Shown here in pieces: positions 54,699-62,969 of a DNA stretch of 64,000 nt. The notes under the pieces were generated by a model. That model was not told the DNA's origin, did no database searches, and saw nothing but the letters and a program-made list of their open reading frames with translations. Position numbers and translations under genes: made by a program. This DNA is from Gp6-AA40 sp035571515 (GTDB lineage: Bacteria > Acidobacteriota > Vicinamibacteria > Vicinamibacterales > UBA2999), in contig DATNCQ010000207.1 in assembly GCA_035571515.1 (NCBI GenBank), forward strand, positions 1 to 64,000, read 5' to 3'. Each line of letters starts with the position of its first letter. Within the stretch, counting starts at the first letter, position 1.

Positions 54699-55717
54699 TT
54701 GAACCGGATGCGCGGATCGACGGTCGCGTAGATGATGTCGGAGAGGATGTTGCCGACCAGCATCAGCAGGCTGTCGATGACGAGGATGCCGAGCGCGACC
54801 GGATAGTCACGCTGCAGGATGGCCGTGTAGCCGAGATACCCCATGCCGTCGATGTTGAAGACGCGCTCGATGAGGAACGAGCCGGCGAGGATCAGGCTGA
54901 TGACGTTGCCGAGCCCCGTGACGAGCGGGATGAGCGAGTTCCGCAGCGCGTGCTTGAAGATGACGCGCCGCTCGTGCAGCCCCTTGGCGAACGCCGTCCG
55001 CACATAATCCTGCCCGAGGTTCTCCATCAGCGAGTTCTTCGACAGGATCGTCAGCGTGGCGAACGAGCCGACCATGTAGCAGACGACCGGCAGGAACATG
55101 TGGCGCAGCTGGCCGGTGACCTTGCCCCAGGCGGAGAGGTAATCCCAGTTGTCCGGCCTGAACCCGCCGAGCGGGAACACGCTCCAGAAGCTGCCGCCGC
55201 CGAACAGCACGAGCAGCGCGGTGCCGAGCGCCCAGCCGGGCACCGAGTAGCCCATGAAGACGAGCGCGCTGCTCGCGACGTCGAACGACGAGCCGTGGCG
55301 TACCGCCTTGAGCACGCCGAGCGGGATGCAGATGATGTAACTGAGCAGGAACCCGGTGAGCCCGAGGAAGATCGAGATGGGGAAGCGCGATCGAATCACG
55401 TCCCACACCGGGTCCTGGTAGACGTACGAGGTGCCGAGATCCAGGTGCAGCACTTTCCAGAGCCACTGCGCGTAGCGGATGTGGACCGGCTTGTCGAAGC
55501 CGTAGTAGGCGCGAATCTGCTCGATGGCGTCCTCGGGCAGCGACTGCGGGCCGCTCGCGGTGAGGCCGCCTCCCTGCGAGGCGGCCATCTGGATCTGCAA
55601 CAGGCGCCGTTCGACCGGGCCTCCCGGCACGAACTGCATGATGACGAAGACGGCGACCGTGATCCCGAGGAACGTCGGGATGATGAGCAGGAATCGCCGG
55701 AGGAAGTAGGCGCTCAC
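54695..55717 (-). CDS. oppB: Peptide ABC transporter permease (OppB/YejB type)
   Basis: 340 aa. Starts MSAYFLRRFLLIIPTFLGITVAVFVIMQFVPGGPVE, the canonical OppB N-terminus. EAA loop is YVRTAFAKGLHERRVIFKHALRNSL. Overlaps the binding-protein gene stop by four bases. Confidence 0.92.
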   Translation of the reverse strand: MSAYFLRRFLLIIPTFLGITVAVFVIMQFVPGGPVERRLLQIQMAASQGGGLTASGPQSLPEDAIEQIRAYYGFDKPVHIRYAQWLWKVLHLDLGTSYVYQDPVWDVIRSRFPISIFLGLTGFLLSYIICIPLGVLKAVRHGSSFDVASSALVFMGYSVPGWALGTALLVLFGGGSFWSVFPLGGFRPDNWDYLSAWGKVTGQLRHMFLPVVCYMVGSFATLTILSKNSLMENLGQDYVRTAFAKGLHERRVIFKHALRNSLIPLVTGLGNVISLILAGSFLIERVFNIDGMGYLGYTAILQRDYPVALGILVIDSLLMLVGNILSDIIYATVDPRIRFK

Positions 55718-57702
55718 TTCTGCCCGCTGAAGCCTTCGCTTTCTTCGGTCGGGTGCTGCTTGGCGTAGTCGGCCCAGTAGGTGTCGTCAATCGCGCCGAC
55801 CGGCAGCTTCCCGTTGTTCGCCAGCGCCTGCTTCAGCGCGGCGTCCTTGGCCGGATCGATCCACCACAGGCTGGGAGGATCGGTGTAGTCGCCGAAGCGC
55901 GACAACGACCCGGGCGGCATGCCGAACCGGTTCCAGAAGGCAATGCGGATGTACGACGGCTCCCAGAACAGCACGTAATCATGCGCGTTGGCCTCGAGGC
56001 CGTCGATCTCGCGGATCATGGCGATGCGCTTCTTCTGGTCGAACTCCTTGTCGTACTGCGGCAGCAGTTCGTCCACGCGCTTGTTCTTGAAGGCAGTGAT
56101 GTTGTTGTTGTTGTTCTGGTCGGCGAGCGCGGAGGCGACCGACGTCTCGGGGTTCGGGAAGACCAGTCCGCCGTAGCTGACCATCGCCAGCTCGAATTTC
56201 CGCTGGTAGACCAGCGAGTAGAGCGTTTCCGGCGTGAGGTAGCGGAGGTTGAGGCCGATGCCGACCTTGCGCAGGTCCTCCTGGTACGTCGTCAGTGCGC
56301 CCTCGTATTGCTTGAAGAAGTAGAGCACCTCGACGCTGAGCGGCTGGCCGTTCTTCGTCAGCCGCCCCTGCGCGTCGCGATCCTTCCAGCCCGCGTCGGC
56401 GAGCAGCTTGACCGCGAGCGCCGGGTCGTACTCGTTCTTCGGATTGTTCGGATTCTCGTAGGGGGTGCCCGCGTAGAACGAGTTGATCGGCTCGTACTCG
56501 TTGTACAACAGCTTCTCGATGATCAACGGGCGGTTCAGCAGGTGCTGCAGCGCCTCGCGCACCCGCACGTCGTCGAGCGGCGGCTTCAGCATGTTGATGG
56601 CCAGGCCCATATGTCCGCGCGGGCTCTCGTTGTGCACCTTTCGCCGCTGGATCAGCCCCGCCTCGACCTTGTCGAGTTTCCCCAGCTCTTCGACCCAGTC
56701 CTGCGCGGTCACGGGCGCGAGTGCGTCCAGGTCGCCCTTCTTGAACATCTCCGTCGCCAGCTTGCGATCGCGCACGATGATTTCGGTGATGTTGTCGAAG
56801 TTGCCGGTGCCGACGTTGCGGCGGACCTTCTCGGCCCAGTAGCCGGTGCGGCGGTGGATGGTCAGCGACTTGCCCTTGACGACGTCGGCGTCGCGCACCT
56901 CGTACGGCCCCGTCCCCGGCAGCAGCTTGAAGTTGTAGTCCTTGACGTAGGCCGCGGCGTTGACGCTCTTGAGGATGTGCGACGGCAGGACCTGCATCGA
57001 CGCGCTGAAGTAGAGGAAGTTGCGCCAGCTCAAGTCCTTGGTGTGGACCGAGACGATGTACTTGCTCTCGGCGACCGGCTTGTCGAACTTCCCGTAGACG
57101 AGCGCTTCGGAAGGATCCTGCAGTGCCTTGTCCGTCAGCAGCGACCAGGTGGCGACCACGTCGTCCGCGACGACCGGCTCGCCGTCGGACCAGCGCGCGT
57201 TCGGATCGACGCGGTAGCGGAACGTCATCTTGTCCGGCGAGATCTGCCAGTGAGTGGCGAGGACGGGAATGTAGTCGAGCGTGGCCGGGTGCAGCGTGAG
57301 CAGCGACTCGTAGACCATGCCGCCGATCATGCTGTTGAGGATGTAGTTCGAATCTGGCCCGTGGAGACGCAGTGTGGTCGGGAAGTCCGGCTGGTATTCG
57401 CGGTAGGTGCCGCCCTTCACGGCCTGGGGACTGCCCGCCAACTCGTAGTCGGCGTTGGTCTGCCATCCCTCGCCCTTGAATCCCTTGCCGCCCTGCTCGG
57501 CGGGCACGGCGGGGTCGGCGCCGGCGTCGGCGTTGGGAAACACCGGATAGTCCGCCTTGTTGACCGACGCGTTCGTCCGGTTCGCGGCCGGCGCCGCGGC
57601 GTTCGACGCCTGCGGCTGTTGCGTGCTGCTGGTGCCGCCGCCGCATGAGCTCGCGGCAATGGCGGCAACGAGAACGGTGAGACGGAGAGCGGCAGTGCGC
57701 AT
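55714..57702 (-). CDS. oppA: Peptide ABC transporter substrate-binding lipoprotein (OppA/YejA type)
   Basis: 662 aa, SBP_bac_5 family. Lipobox-like VAAIAASSCGGG at about residues 12-23 anchors it in a membrane. Conserved parts: MVYESLLTLHPATLDYIPVLATHW, FRYRVDPNARWSDGEPVVADDVV, GPYEVRD and RVREALQHLLNRPLIIEKLLY. It is longer than OppA (about 540) and closer to YejA-like proteins, which bind peptides such as microcin C. First gene of the operon oppABCDF; each of the four junctions is a 4-base ATGA overlap. Confidence 0.92.
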   Translation of the reverse strand: MRTAALRLTVLVAAIAASSCGGGTSSTQQPQASNAAAPAANRTNASVNKADYPVFPNADAGADPAVPAEQGGKGFKGEGWQTNADYELAGSPQAVKGGTYREYQPDFPTTLRLHGPDSNYILNSMIGGMVYESLLTLHPATLDYIPVLATHWQISPDKMTFRYRVDPNARWSDGEPVVADDVVATWSLLTDKALQDPSEALVYGKFDKPVAESKYIVSVHTKDLSWRNFLYFSASMQVLPSHILKSVNAAAYVKDYNFKLLPGTGPYEVRDADVVKGKSLTIHRRTGYWAEKVRRNVGTGNFDNITEIIVRDRKLATEMFKKGDLDALAPVTAQDWVEELGKLDKVEAGLIQRRKVHNESPRGHMGLAINMLKPPLDDVRVREALQHLLNRPLIIEKLLYNEYEPINSFYAGTPYENPNNPKNEYDPALAVKLLADAGWKDRDAQGRLTKNGQPLSVEVLYFFKQYEGALTTYQEDLRKVGIGLNLRYLTPETLYSLVYQRKFELAMVSYGGLVFPNPETSVASALADQNNNNNITAFKNKRVDELLPQYDKEFDQKKRIAMIREIDGLEANAHDYVLFWEPSYIRIAFWNRFGMPPGSLSRFGDYTDPPSLWWIDPAKDAALKQALANNGKLPVGAIDDTYWADYAKQHPTEESEGFSGQK

Positions 57703-57785
57703 AGTTGCAATTCTACGCGCACCAGCGCACCCGAGCTTCGTTTCCAGCTACGGGCTACAGGCGCCCGAAGCCCAAAGCCCAAGGC

Positions 57786-58418
57786 CTACCGGATTACCCC
57801 CTGCGCGCTCCAGTGCACGCGCGCGAAGTGCGCGTGCGTCTCGGTGAAGTCGAGCACGACGTCGCCCGTCGTCTTCGTCCGCCCACTGGCGACCTCGGCG
57901 TCGGTGAACTCGAAGCCGTTCGGCAGCCGGATGAGCGCGCGGTGCGGTTCGCCGGTCACCGCGTTCTTCAGCGGGCCGATGCTCCCGTCGAGGATGCCGG
58001 GGACGCGAAGCGACGCCGTGCGCTTCTCGTAGTCGAAGGTCAGGTCGATCGGCCTGGCGAGCGTAGGCAGGAAGGTGGAGGTCATCGCGCCGTAGATGGA
58101 CAACGCCGCCTTGCCCGGCTCGGACGCCTTCCCCTGCGCGACCAGCTCGAGCGCGGCGCGCTGCGCGCCGTTGGCGCGCTCGTCGACGATCACCTGCATC
58201 GTGCCGTTCCCCTTGTGAATGGGGCCGGGCCAGGCGACGACGATGCCGAAGCGAAGGCCGTCGAGCGGCTCATCGGCAAACGTGCCCTGCTCGATGTCCA
58301 CGAAGATCGACGCCTGGCAGAAGCCGTGCGTCGGCAGGCGGCTGAACTGGCAGGGACATCCGCACTCGCAGTTGCAGTTGACGATCTCGGTACCTTTGAT
58401 GGTCCACTCGGGCAGCAT
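57786..58418 (-). CDS. DUF1326 family protein
   Basis: 210 aa. Start MLPEWTIKGTEIVNCNCECGCPCQFSR with CNCxCGCPCQF, the Cys-rich DUF1326 signature, possibly metal-binding. ATG 58418 was preferred: the frame is open upstream for 34 residues, but these (GSWELRFG, LEVGSWEF) are translated heptamers. Role unknown. Faces the start of the transporter operon across 84 bases. Confidence 0.85.
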   Translation of the reverse strand: MLPEWTIKGTEIVNCNCECGCPCQFSRLPTHGFCQASIFVDIEQGTFADEPLDGLRFGIVVAWPGPIHKGNGTMQVIVDERANGAQRAALELVAQGKASEPGKAALSIYGAMTSTFLPTLARPIDLTFDYEKRTASLRVPGILDGSIGPLKNAVTGEPHRALIRLPNGFEFTDAEVASGRTKTTGDVVLDFTETHAHFARVHWSAQGVIR

Positions 58419-58420
58419 CG

Positions 58421-58570
58421 CGAACTCCCAACTCCCAACTTCCAACTGCCAAAACTCCCAACTACCACAACTCCCAATACCGAATCGCAACTCCCAACTC
58501 CCTAAAACAGCAACTCCCAAGCGGCCTCGACGTCGAGACTGCTTGGGAGTTGGAAGTTGAAAGTTGGAAG
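58421..58570. repeat. CAACTCC heptamer element with opposed arms
   Basis: The left arm 58421-58505 has units of CCAACTC, CCAACTT, CCAACTG type with a few breaks. The central perfect inverted pair is CAACTCCCAAGC (58511) and GCTTGGGAGTTG (58541). The right arm GGAAGTTGAAAGTTGGAAG continues to 58570. Lies between the RRM and DUF1326 genes; it would read into the frame of the DUF1326 protein. Confidence 0.88.
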
Positions 58571-58577
58571 GTGAAGC

Positions 58578-58925
58578 TTACCAGCGCGGCTCCTGCCGCC
58601 GGCCGCCTCCGCCCCCACCGCGTCCACCGCGTCCTCCGCCGCCGCCACCAAATCCGCCGCCGCCGCCGCCACGCGGCTGCATCGGCCTCGCTTCGTTCAC
58701 CGTCAGCGTCCGTCCGCCGAAGCTCTGTTCGTGCAGCTGGGCGATCGCATTCTGCGCGTCCTGGTCGGTTGCCATTTCCACGAACGCGAAGCCGCGCGCG
58801 CGGCCGGTTTCACGGTCGCGCATGACGTTCACGGTCGCGACGTTGCCGGCTTTCGCAAACAACGCGGTCAGGTCGTCTTCATTGGTGTCGTACGGGATGT
58901 TGCCGACATAGAGTTTGTTGCCCAT
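58578..58925 (-). CDS. Glycine-rich RRM RNA-binding protein
   Basis: 115 aa. One RRM with RNP2 KLYVGNIPYDT and RNP1 RARGFAFVEMA, followed by a Gly/Arg tail (poly-Gly, RGGRGG). This is the small bacterial RRM class, likely binding RNA in the cytosol and often cold-related. ATG 58925 gives the canonical MGNKLYVGN start. The spacer 58926-59092 shows no feature apart from the array before the radical SAM gene. Confidence 0.92.
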   Translation of the reverse strand: MGNKLYVGNIPYDTNEDDLTALFAKAGNVATVNVMRDRETGRARGFAFVEMATDQDAQNAIAQLHEQSFGGRTLTVNEARPMQPRGGGGGGFGGGGGGRGGRGGGGGGRRQEPRW

Positions 58926-59092
58926 TCTGCACTCTGCGCATCGAAGGATGCTCTGTGGGAAACGCGGCGCTCGGAGCGGGATGCTCAAGCTTGGCTGGCG
59001 CAGGAGGGACGCGAGGGCGAGCTCTCGTATCGATACTGACGTCGCTAGGCCGGCGGGGCGTCTGCTTCCTTTAACGGCCGCAGTATAAAAGG

Positions 59093-59142
59093 TTTCAGGC
59101 GTCAGGTGTCAGGGTTTCAGGGCGGAGGGATCAGGCTTCAGT
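59093..59142. repeat. TTTCAGG-type heptamer array
   Basis: TTTCAGG, CGTCAGG, TGTCAGG, GTTTCAGG (one extra base), GCGGAGG, GATCAGG, CTTCAGT. It overlaps the stop codon of the radical SAM gene. Confidence 0.75.
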
Positions 59143-60643
59143 GCAGCCTAAGCTCTGGCATTGGCCGTCCTGCAAACAATCGTCGGCACGGACGTGCCAT
59201 GAGCCGGGCCCACTGGGCGGATCGGCTCACGCGGGCGCTGTCGGTGGCAATCCCCGTGTTGGCGTACATCTGGCGGTAAATCTTCGAAATCAGCACGAAC
59301 GCCAGCCGCGCCTTCAGCGACACGCACGACGCGGTTGCGCGGCGCCAGATGCTTGGCAGGCTATAGAAGCGGTCCCAGACTTCCTGCGTGCGATTACGAA
59401 TCTGATCCGCCGACATCACCGGGTGCGCCGTATAGATCTTCGGCCGCTGCGACTGCGGGATCAGCCAGTGCCGGTTGATCGGGATGCCGCCGATGCGCTC
59501 GGGGTTCTCGCCGAGCGACTTCTCCCACGCCGCGAAGTCCAGCGTGCCGGGAAACGGCGTCAGCATCACGAACTGCGCGAAGGTGAGGCCCGCGTCCTCA
59601 GCCACCTTCAGCGTCGCGTCGAACGAGTCGGGCCGGTCGCCCGGCAGCCCGAAGATGAAGGAGCCGAGCACGTGCACGTCGTTCTCGCGGAACGCGCGCA
59701 GGCGCCGGACGAGCGATTCGCCGCTCTCGTTGAAATTCTTGTAGATCGACTTCAGTCCCTCTTCGGTCACCGATTCGACGCCGACGAGCGCGCCCCTGAT
59801 GTGCGCGCGCTTCATGGCCCCGAGGAACTCCGGGTCCTCGGCCGCCTCCATCGTGATCTGCGTGAAGAAGACAGTGTCGTCGGGCAGCCTGGCGAGCTGC
59901 GCCATCAGCGCGAAGCGCTCCGCGCGCAGCTCCTGCAGCCGGTGCAGCTGCGACTTGTCCTCGCGGCGATCCGCCATGCGCAGGTCTTCGAGCGTCACCG
60001 GGTAGAAGTTGTCGTCGGCCAGCGCGATGAAGCGGAACCCGCGGCGCCGCAGCTCGACAATTTCGTCCACCACCTGCTCGTAGCCGCGCTGCCGCGGCCG
60101 CTGGCCATCGGTGCGCCAGACCGAGCAGAACGAACAGTGCTTGGGGCAGCCGCGCACCGTCTGTACCGACGCCCACATGTAGCGCCCCTCGGGCAGCAGG
60201 CTCCAGCGCGCCGGGATGAAGTCGGTCCCTTCGATCTGTCCGCCGGCGTACTTCGGACGCAGCGTCCCGTTGGTGGCGTCGCGCAGCACCTCCGCCCACA
60301 CGTGATCGCCGTCGCCGGTGACGACCGCGTGCGCGCCGCCGAGGTCGTGCGCCTCCTCCGGGTAGAGGGTGGCGTGGATGCCGCCGAAGATCACCGTCGC
60401 GCCCGCCTGGCGCGCGGCGGTCCCGACCTCGTAGCCGCGCAGCGCGTTGCCCGTGTGAATCCCGATGCCGACGATGTCGCCCCGCTCGATGGTGGCGACG
60501 TCCATCTGCTCGAGCGTCTCGTCGACGACGCGTGGCGGACCGTACGAATCCGGCGTGGCGGCCGCCAGCACATACAGCCAGCGGGGCGTAATGACGCCGA
60601 TACCGAACGAGACGTGGCTCGGGTTGACGAGGTAAATGGACAT
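59138..60643 (-). CDS. B12-binding-domain radical SAM protein
   Basis: 501 aa. The N-terminal cobalamin-binding-like fold (residues about 1-125: GIGIHTGNALRGYEVGTAARQAGATVIFGG) lacks the DxHxxG base-off motif. The radical SAM cluster is GCPKHCSFCSV (C166, C170, C173), then TMEAAEDPEFLGAMKRAHIRGALVGVES and GSFIFGLPGDRPDSF. Members include methyltransferases and tailoring enzymes of hopanoid, carotenoid and lipid pathways; the reaction here is unknown. The C-terminal about 100 residues are basic and may contact membrane or lipid. ATG 60643 was preferred over an upstream start with unrelated residues. Confidence 0.88.
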   Translation of the reverse strand: MSIYLVNPSHVSFGIGVITPRWLYVLAAATPDSYGPPRVVDETLEQMDVATIERGDIVGIGIHTGNALRGYEVGTAARQAGATVIFGGIHATLYPEEAHDLGGAHAVVTGDGDHVWAEVLRDATNGTLRPKYAGGQIEGTDFIPARWSLLPEGRYMWASVQTVRGCPKHCSFCSVWRTDGQRPRQRGYEQVVDEIVELRRRGFRFIALADDNFYPVTLEDLRMADRREDKSQLHRLQELRAERFALMAQLARLPDDTVFFTQITMEAAEDPEFLGAMKRAHIRGALVGVESVTEEGLKSIYKNFNESGESLVRRLRAFRENDVHVLGSFIFGLPGDRPDSFDATLKVAEDAGLTFAQFVMLTPFPGTLDFAAWEKSLGENPERIGGIPINRHWLIPQSQRPKIYTAHPVMSADQIRNRTQEVWDRFYSLPSIWRRATASCVSLKARLAFVLISKIYRQMYANTGIATDSARVSRSAQWARLMARPCRRLFAGRPMPELRLH

Positions 60644-60734
60644 CAGGCCGTGTACGGAATGATCGCGGGCGGCGCGAGTAGCAGGCGCGGGGAGCATAGC
60701 ACACATTGCCGGCAATTATTTGGCAAGCCAATCC

Positions 60735-62198
60735 TCACGCGCGCGCGAAATCGATGAAACCCCGCGCCGGGTCGGTGTGCACGAGCTTCACCCGCACGCG
60801 GTCGCCGACGTCCAGCCCCTCGTGGCCGCGCTCGAGCCGCCCTTCGACCGGCGGCTTCCGGATGCGCACCCACGTGCCTTTCTCGGACGCGCCGGTGACG
60901 ATGGCGTCGAACCGTTCGCCGATCCGCGGCTGCAGCAGCACCGCCGCGGCCGCCTTCCGCACGAGGCGCTCGACCTTGTTCGCCGCGTCCTCGCGCTCGG
61001 TACAGCGCTCGGCGATGGCCTGCAGCTCCGCGTCGGCGTAGGGCGGGGGCGCCGCGTTGCGCGCGTGCGGTTCGAGGGCGGCCTTGACGATGCGCTGCGC
61101 CACGAGATCCGGGAAGCGCCGGTTCGGCGCGGTCGAGTGCGTGTAGTCCTGCACCGCGAGTCCGAAATGCCCGGTCGCATCCTCGCCCGGGTGCTCGACG
61201 ATGTACTCGCCCCGTCCGAGCAGCTTCACCACGGAGAGCGAAAGATCGGGGAAGCGCTGCGGATCCTCCGCCCGCTGCCGCAGCAGCCATTCCTCGAGCG
61301 CCACCGCGTCGGGATCGCGGGGCAGGCGCGAACCATGCTGCGCCGCCAGTTCGACGATGCGCGGCCACTTCTGCGGCACGCGGACCACGCGCCGCAGCGA
61401 CGCCAGGCCGTGGTCCTCGAGGAAGCGGGCGACGACGCCGTTGGACGCGACCATCAGGTCCTCGATCAGCTCGGTGGCGCGACTGCGCTGCGCTTCCGCG
61501 AGGTCGCGCAGCGTGTCGTCCTCGAACACCGGCCGCGGCTCGATCGTCGCCAGCGTGAGCGCCCCCATCTCGTGACGCCGCTTCTTGAGCGCCTGCGCGG
61601 CGCGATCCTGCTGGCGGAGGTTCGCGTCGAGCCCCGGCACCTCGGCGATCTTCGGCGGCGGCGGCGCGTCGCCCTCGAGCCACGCGCCCACGCTCGGGTA
61701 GGCGAGCTTCGCGCGGTTGCGGACCACCGCGGCGTAGACGTCCGACTCGCCGACGCTCCCGTCCTCGTGCACGACGTACTCGATGACGATCGCGTGGCGG
61801 TCCTCGTCCTCGTTCAGCGACGTGAGGTCGGTGGAGAGGCGCTCCGGCAGCATCGGGAAGATCTGCGCGCCCGTGTAGACGGAGGTCGTGTTGTGCGCGG
61901 CATGCTGATCGACCGGCGTGTCGCGCGGCACGAGCGAGTCGACGTCGGCGATGGCGACGAGCAGCTTCAGCTGGCCGGATGACGCGTCGGCGACCGAGAG
62001 CTGGTCGAGGTCGCGCGAGTCGTCGTTGTCGATGGAGCACCACAGTAGATTCCGGAGGTCGCGGCGGCCGTCCGTCGGGGCGGGGCCGTGCAGGCTTGCG
62101 ACCTGCGCCTGGGCGGCCGGGGAGAAGTCCGGCTCGAAGCCGCGGTCGCGCATCGCGTCGTGGGCAATGTCCTGGAGGAAGCGGCGGGAGGAAGACAT
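60735..62198 (-). CDS. RNase II/R-family (RNB domain) ribonuclease
   Basis: 487 aa. RNB domain with the metal site CSIDNDDSRDLDQ (D57, D63, D65) and later YTHSTAPNRRFPDLVAQRIVKAAL; a short C-terminal S1-like domain (IVTGASEKGTWVRIRKPPVEG, VGDRVRVKLVHTD). No N-terminal cold-shock domains, so it is shorter than RNase II or R. The fourth acidic residue of the site is Gln (Q66). Exonuclease of 3' to 5' direction by family; divergent from the thioredoxin gene. Confidence 0.87.
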   Translation of the reverse strand: MSSSRRFLQDIAHDAMRDRGFEPDFSPAAQAQVASLHGPAPTDGRRDLRNLLWCSIDNDDSRDLDQLSVADASSGQLKLLVAIADVDSLVPRDTPVDQHAAHNTTSVYTGAQIFPMLPERLSTDLTSLNEDEDRHAIVIEYVVHEDGSVGESDVYAAVVRNRAKLAYPSVGAWLEGDAPPPPKIAEVPGLDANLRQQDRAAQALKKRRHEMGALTLATIEPRPVFEDDTLRDLAEAQRSRATELIEDLMVASNGVVARFLEDHGLASLRRVVRVPQKWPRIVELAAQHGSRLPRDPDAVALEEWLLRQRAEDPQRFPDLSLSVVKLLGRGEYIVEHPGEDATGHFGLAVQDYTHSTAPNRRFPDLVAQRIVKAALEPHARNAAPPPYADAELQAIAERCTEREDAANKVERLVRKAAAAVLLQPRIGERFDAIVTGASEKGTWVRIRKPPVEGRLERGHEGLDVGDRVRVKLVHTDPARGFIDFARA

Positions 62199-62275
62199 GG
62201 GTAACGGCTACTGTAGTTCACCCCGGAAGCGTGAACCACCCGTGCCGGCACGCCCATTGCGTTGACCAGATCGCT

Positions 62276-62752
62276 ATGTCATCGAGCAAGCTGGATCGAA
62301 GCGGTGTTCTCGTGCCGTGCCCGTCGTGCGGCAAGACCAACCGGCTGCGCTATGCCACGCTCGCCTCGGCGGCGCGCTGCGGCGCCTGCCAGACGCAGTT
62401 GTCGGCGCCGGCCGAGGCGGTCGAGGTGTCCGATGCCGCGACGTTCGATGCATTGATTGCCGCGTCCACTCTTCCGGTCGTCGTCGACTTCTGGGCGCCG
62501 TGGTGCGGGCCGTGCCGCATGATGGCGCCGGAGCTCGAGAAGGTGGCGAAAGAGGCGGCGGGCCGATGGCTCGTCGCGAAAGTGAATACCGACGCGGTGC
62601 CGGAGCTTGGCGAACGCTTCCGGATCCGCTCGATTCCAACGCTCGCGATCTTCCAGGGGGGCCGCCAGGTTCACAGCGCCGCGGGCGCGCGATCCGCCGC
62701 GGATATACGGTCGCTCGTGACGTCGAATCTCGCCCGCAGCTCCGCGGCGTAA
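62276..62752 (+). CDS. trxC: Thioredoxin with N-terminal zinc ribbon (Trx2/TrxC type)
   Basis: 158 aa. N-terminal zinc ribbon CPSCGKTNR and CGACQTQ, then the thioredoxin fold with active site FWAPWCGPCRMMAP and IRSIPTLAIFQGG. Reduces disulfides in the cytosol; Trx2-type proteins respond to oxidative stress. ATG 62276 gives MSSSKLDRSG. Confidence 0.92.
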   Translation: MSSSKLDRSGVLVPCPSCGKTNRLRYATLASAARCGACQTQLSAPAEAVEVSDAATFDALIAASTLPVVVDFWAPWCGPCRMMAPELEKVAKEAAGRWLVAKVNTDAVPELGERFRIRSIPTLAIFQGGRQVHSAAGARSAADIRSLVTSNLARSSAA

Positions 62753-62767
62753 GCGCACGAAGACGTG

Positions 62768-62963
62768 TAGCCACAAAGCGCACGAAGAGCACAAAGGGGA
62801 AGATCACAAAGCAGTGCCGGTGGTGGTCGCCGGGGCCGCCGAGGGCGGCCACGGGTGAGGGCATGCCACGAAAAACAAACCACTCTGCGATCGATGTGGC
62901 TTGTTGCACTTCATCTTCGTGCTCCTTCGTGCCCTTTGTGGCTGTCAACCTTTGTGCTCTTGA
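62768..62963. repeat. CACGAAG/CACAAAG element with opposed arms, about 200 bp
   Basis: The left arm 62768-62816 carries GCCACAAAGCGCACGAAGAG and CACAAAGG; the right arm 62915-62963 the inverse (CTTCGTGCTCCTTCGTGCCC, TTTGTGGC). The roughly 100-base middle includes a smaller hairpin (GGCCGCCGAGGGCGGCC) and no ORF. It fills the whole gap between thioredoxin and the transporter gene. Confidence 0.85.
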
Positions 62964-62969
62964 CCTCCG

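Noticed and set aside
58421..58520. Longer DUF1326 start
   Set aside because: The 34 additional residues (GSWEF-type) are translated CAACTCC heptamers.
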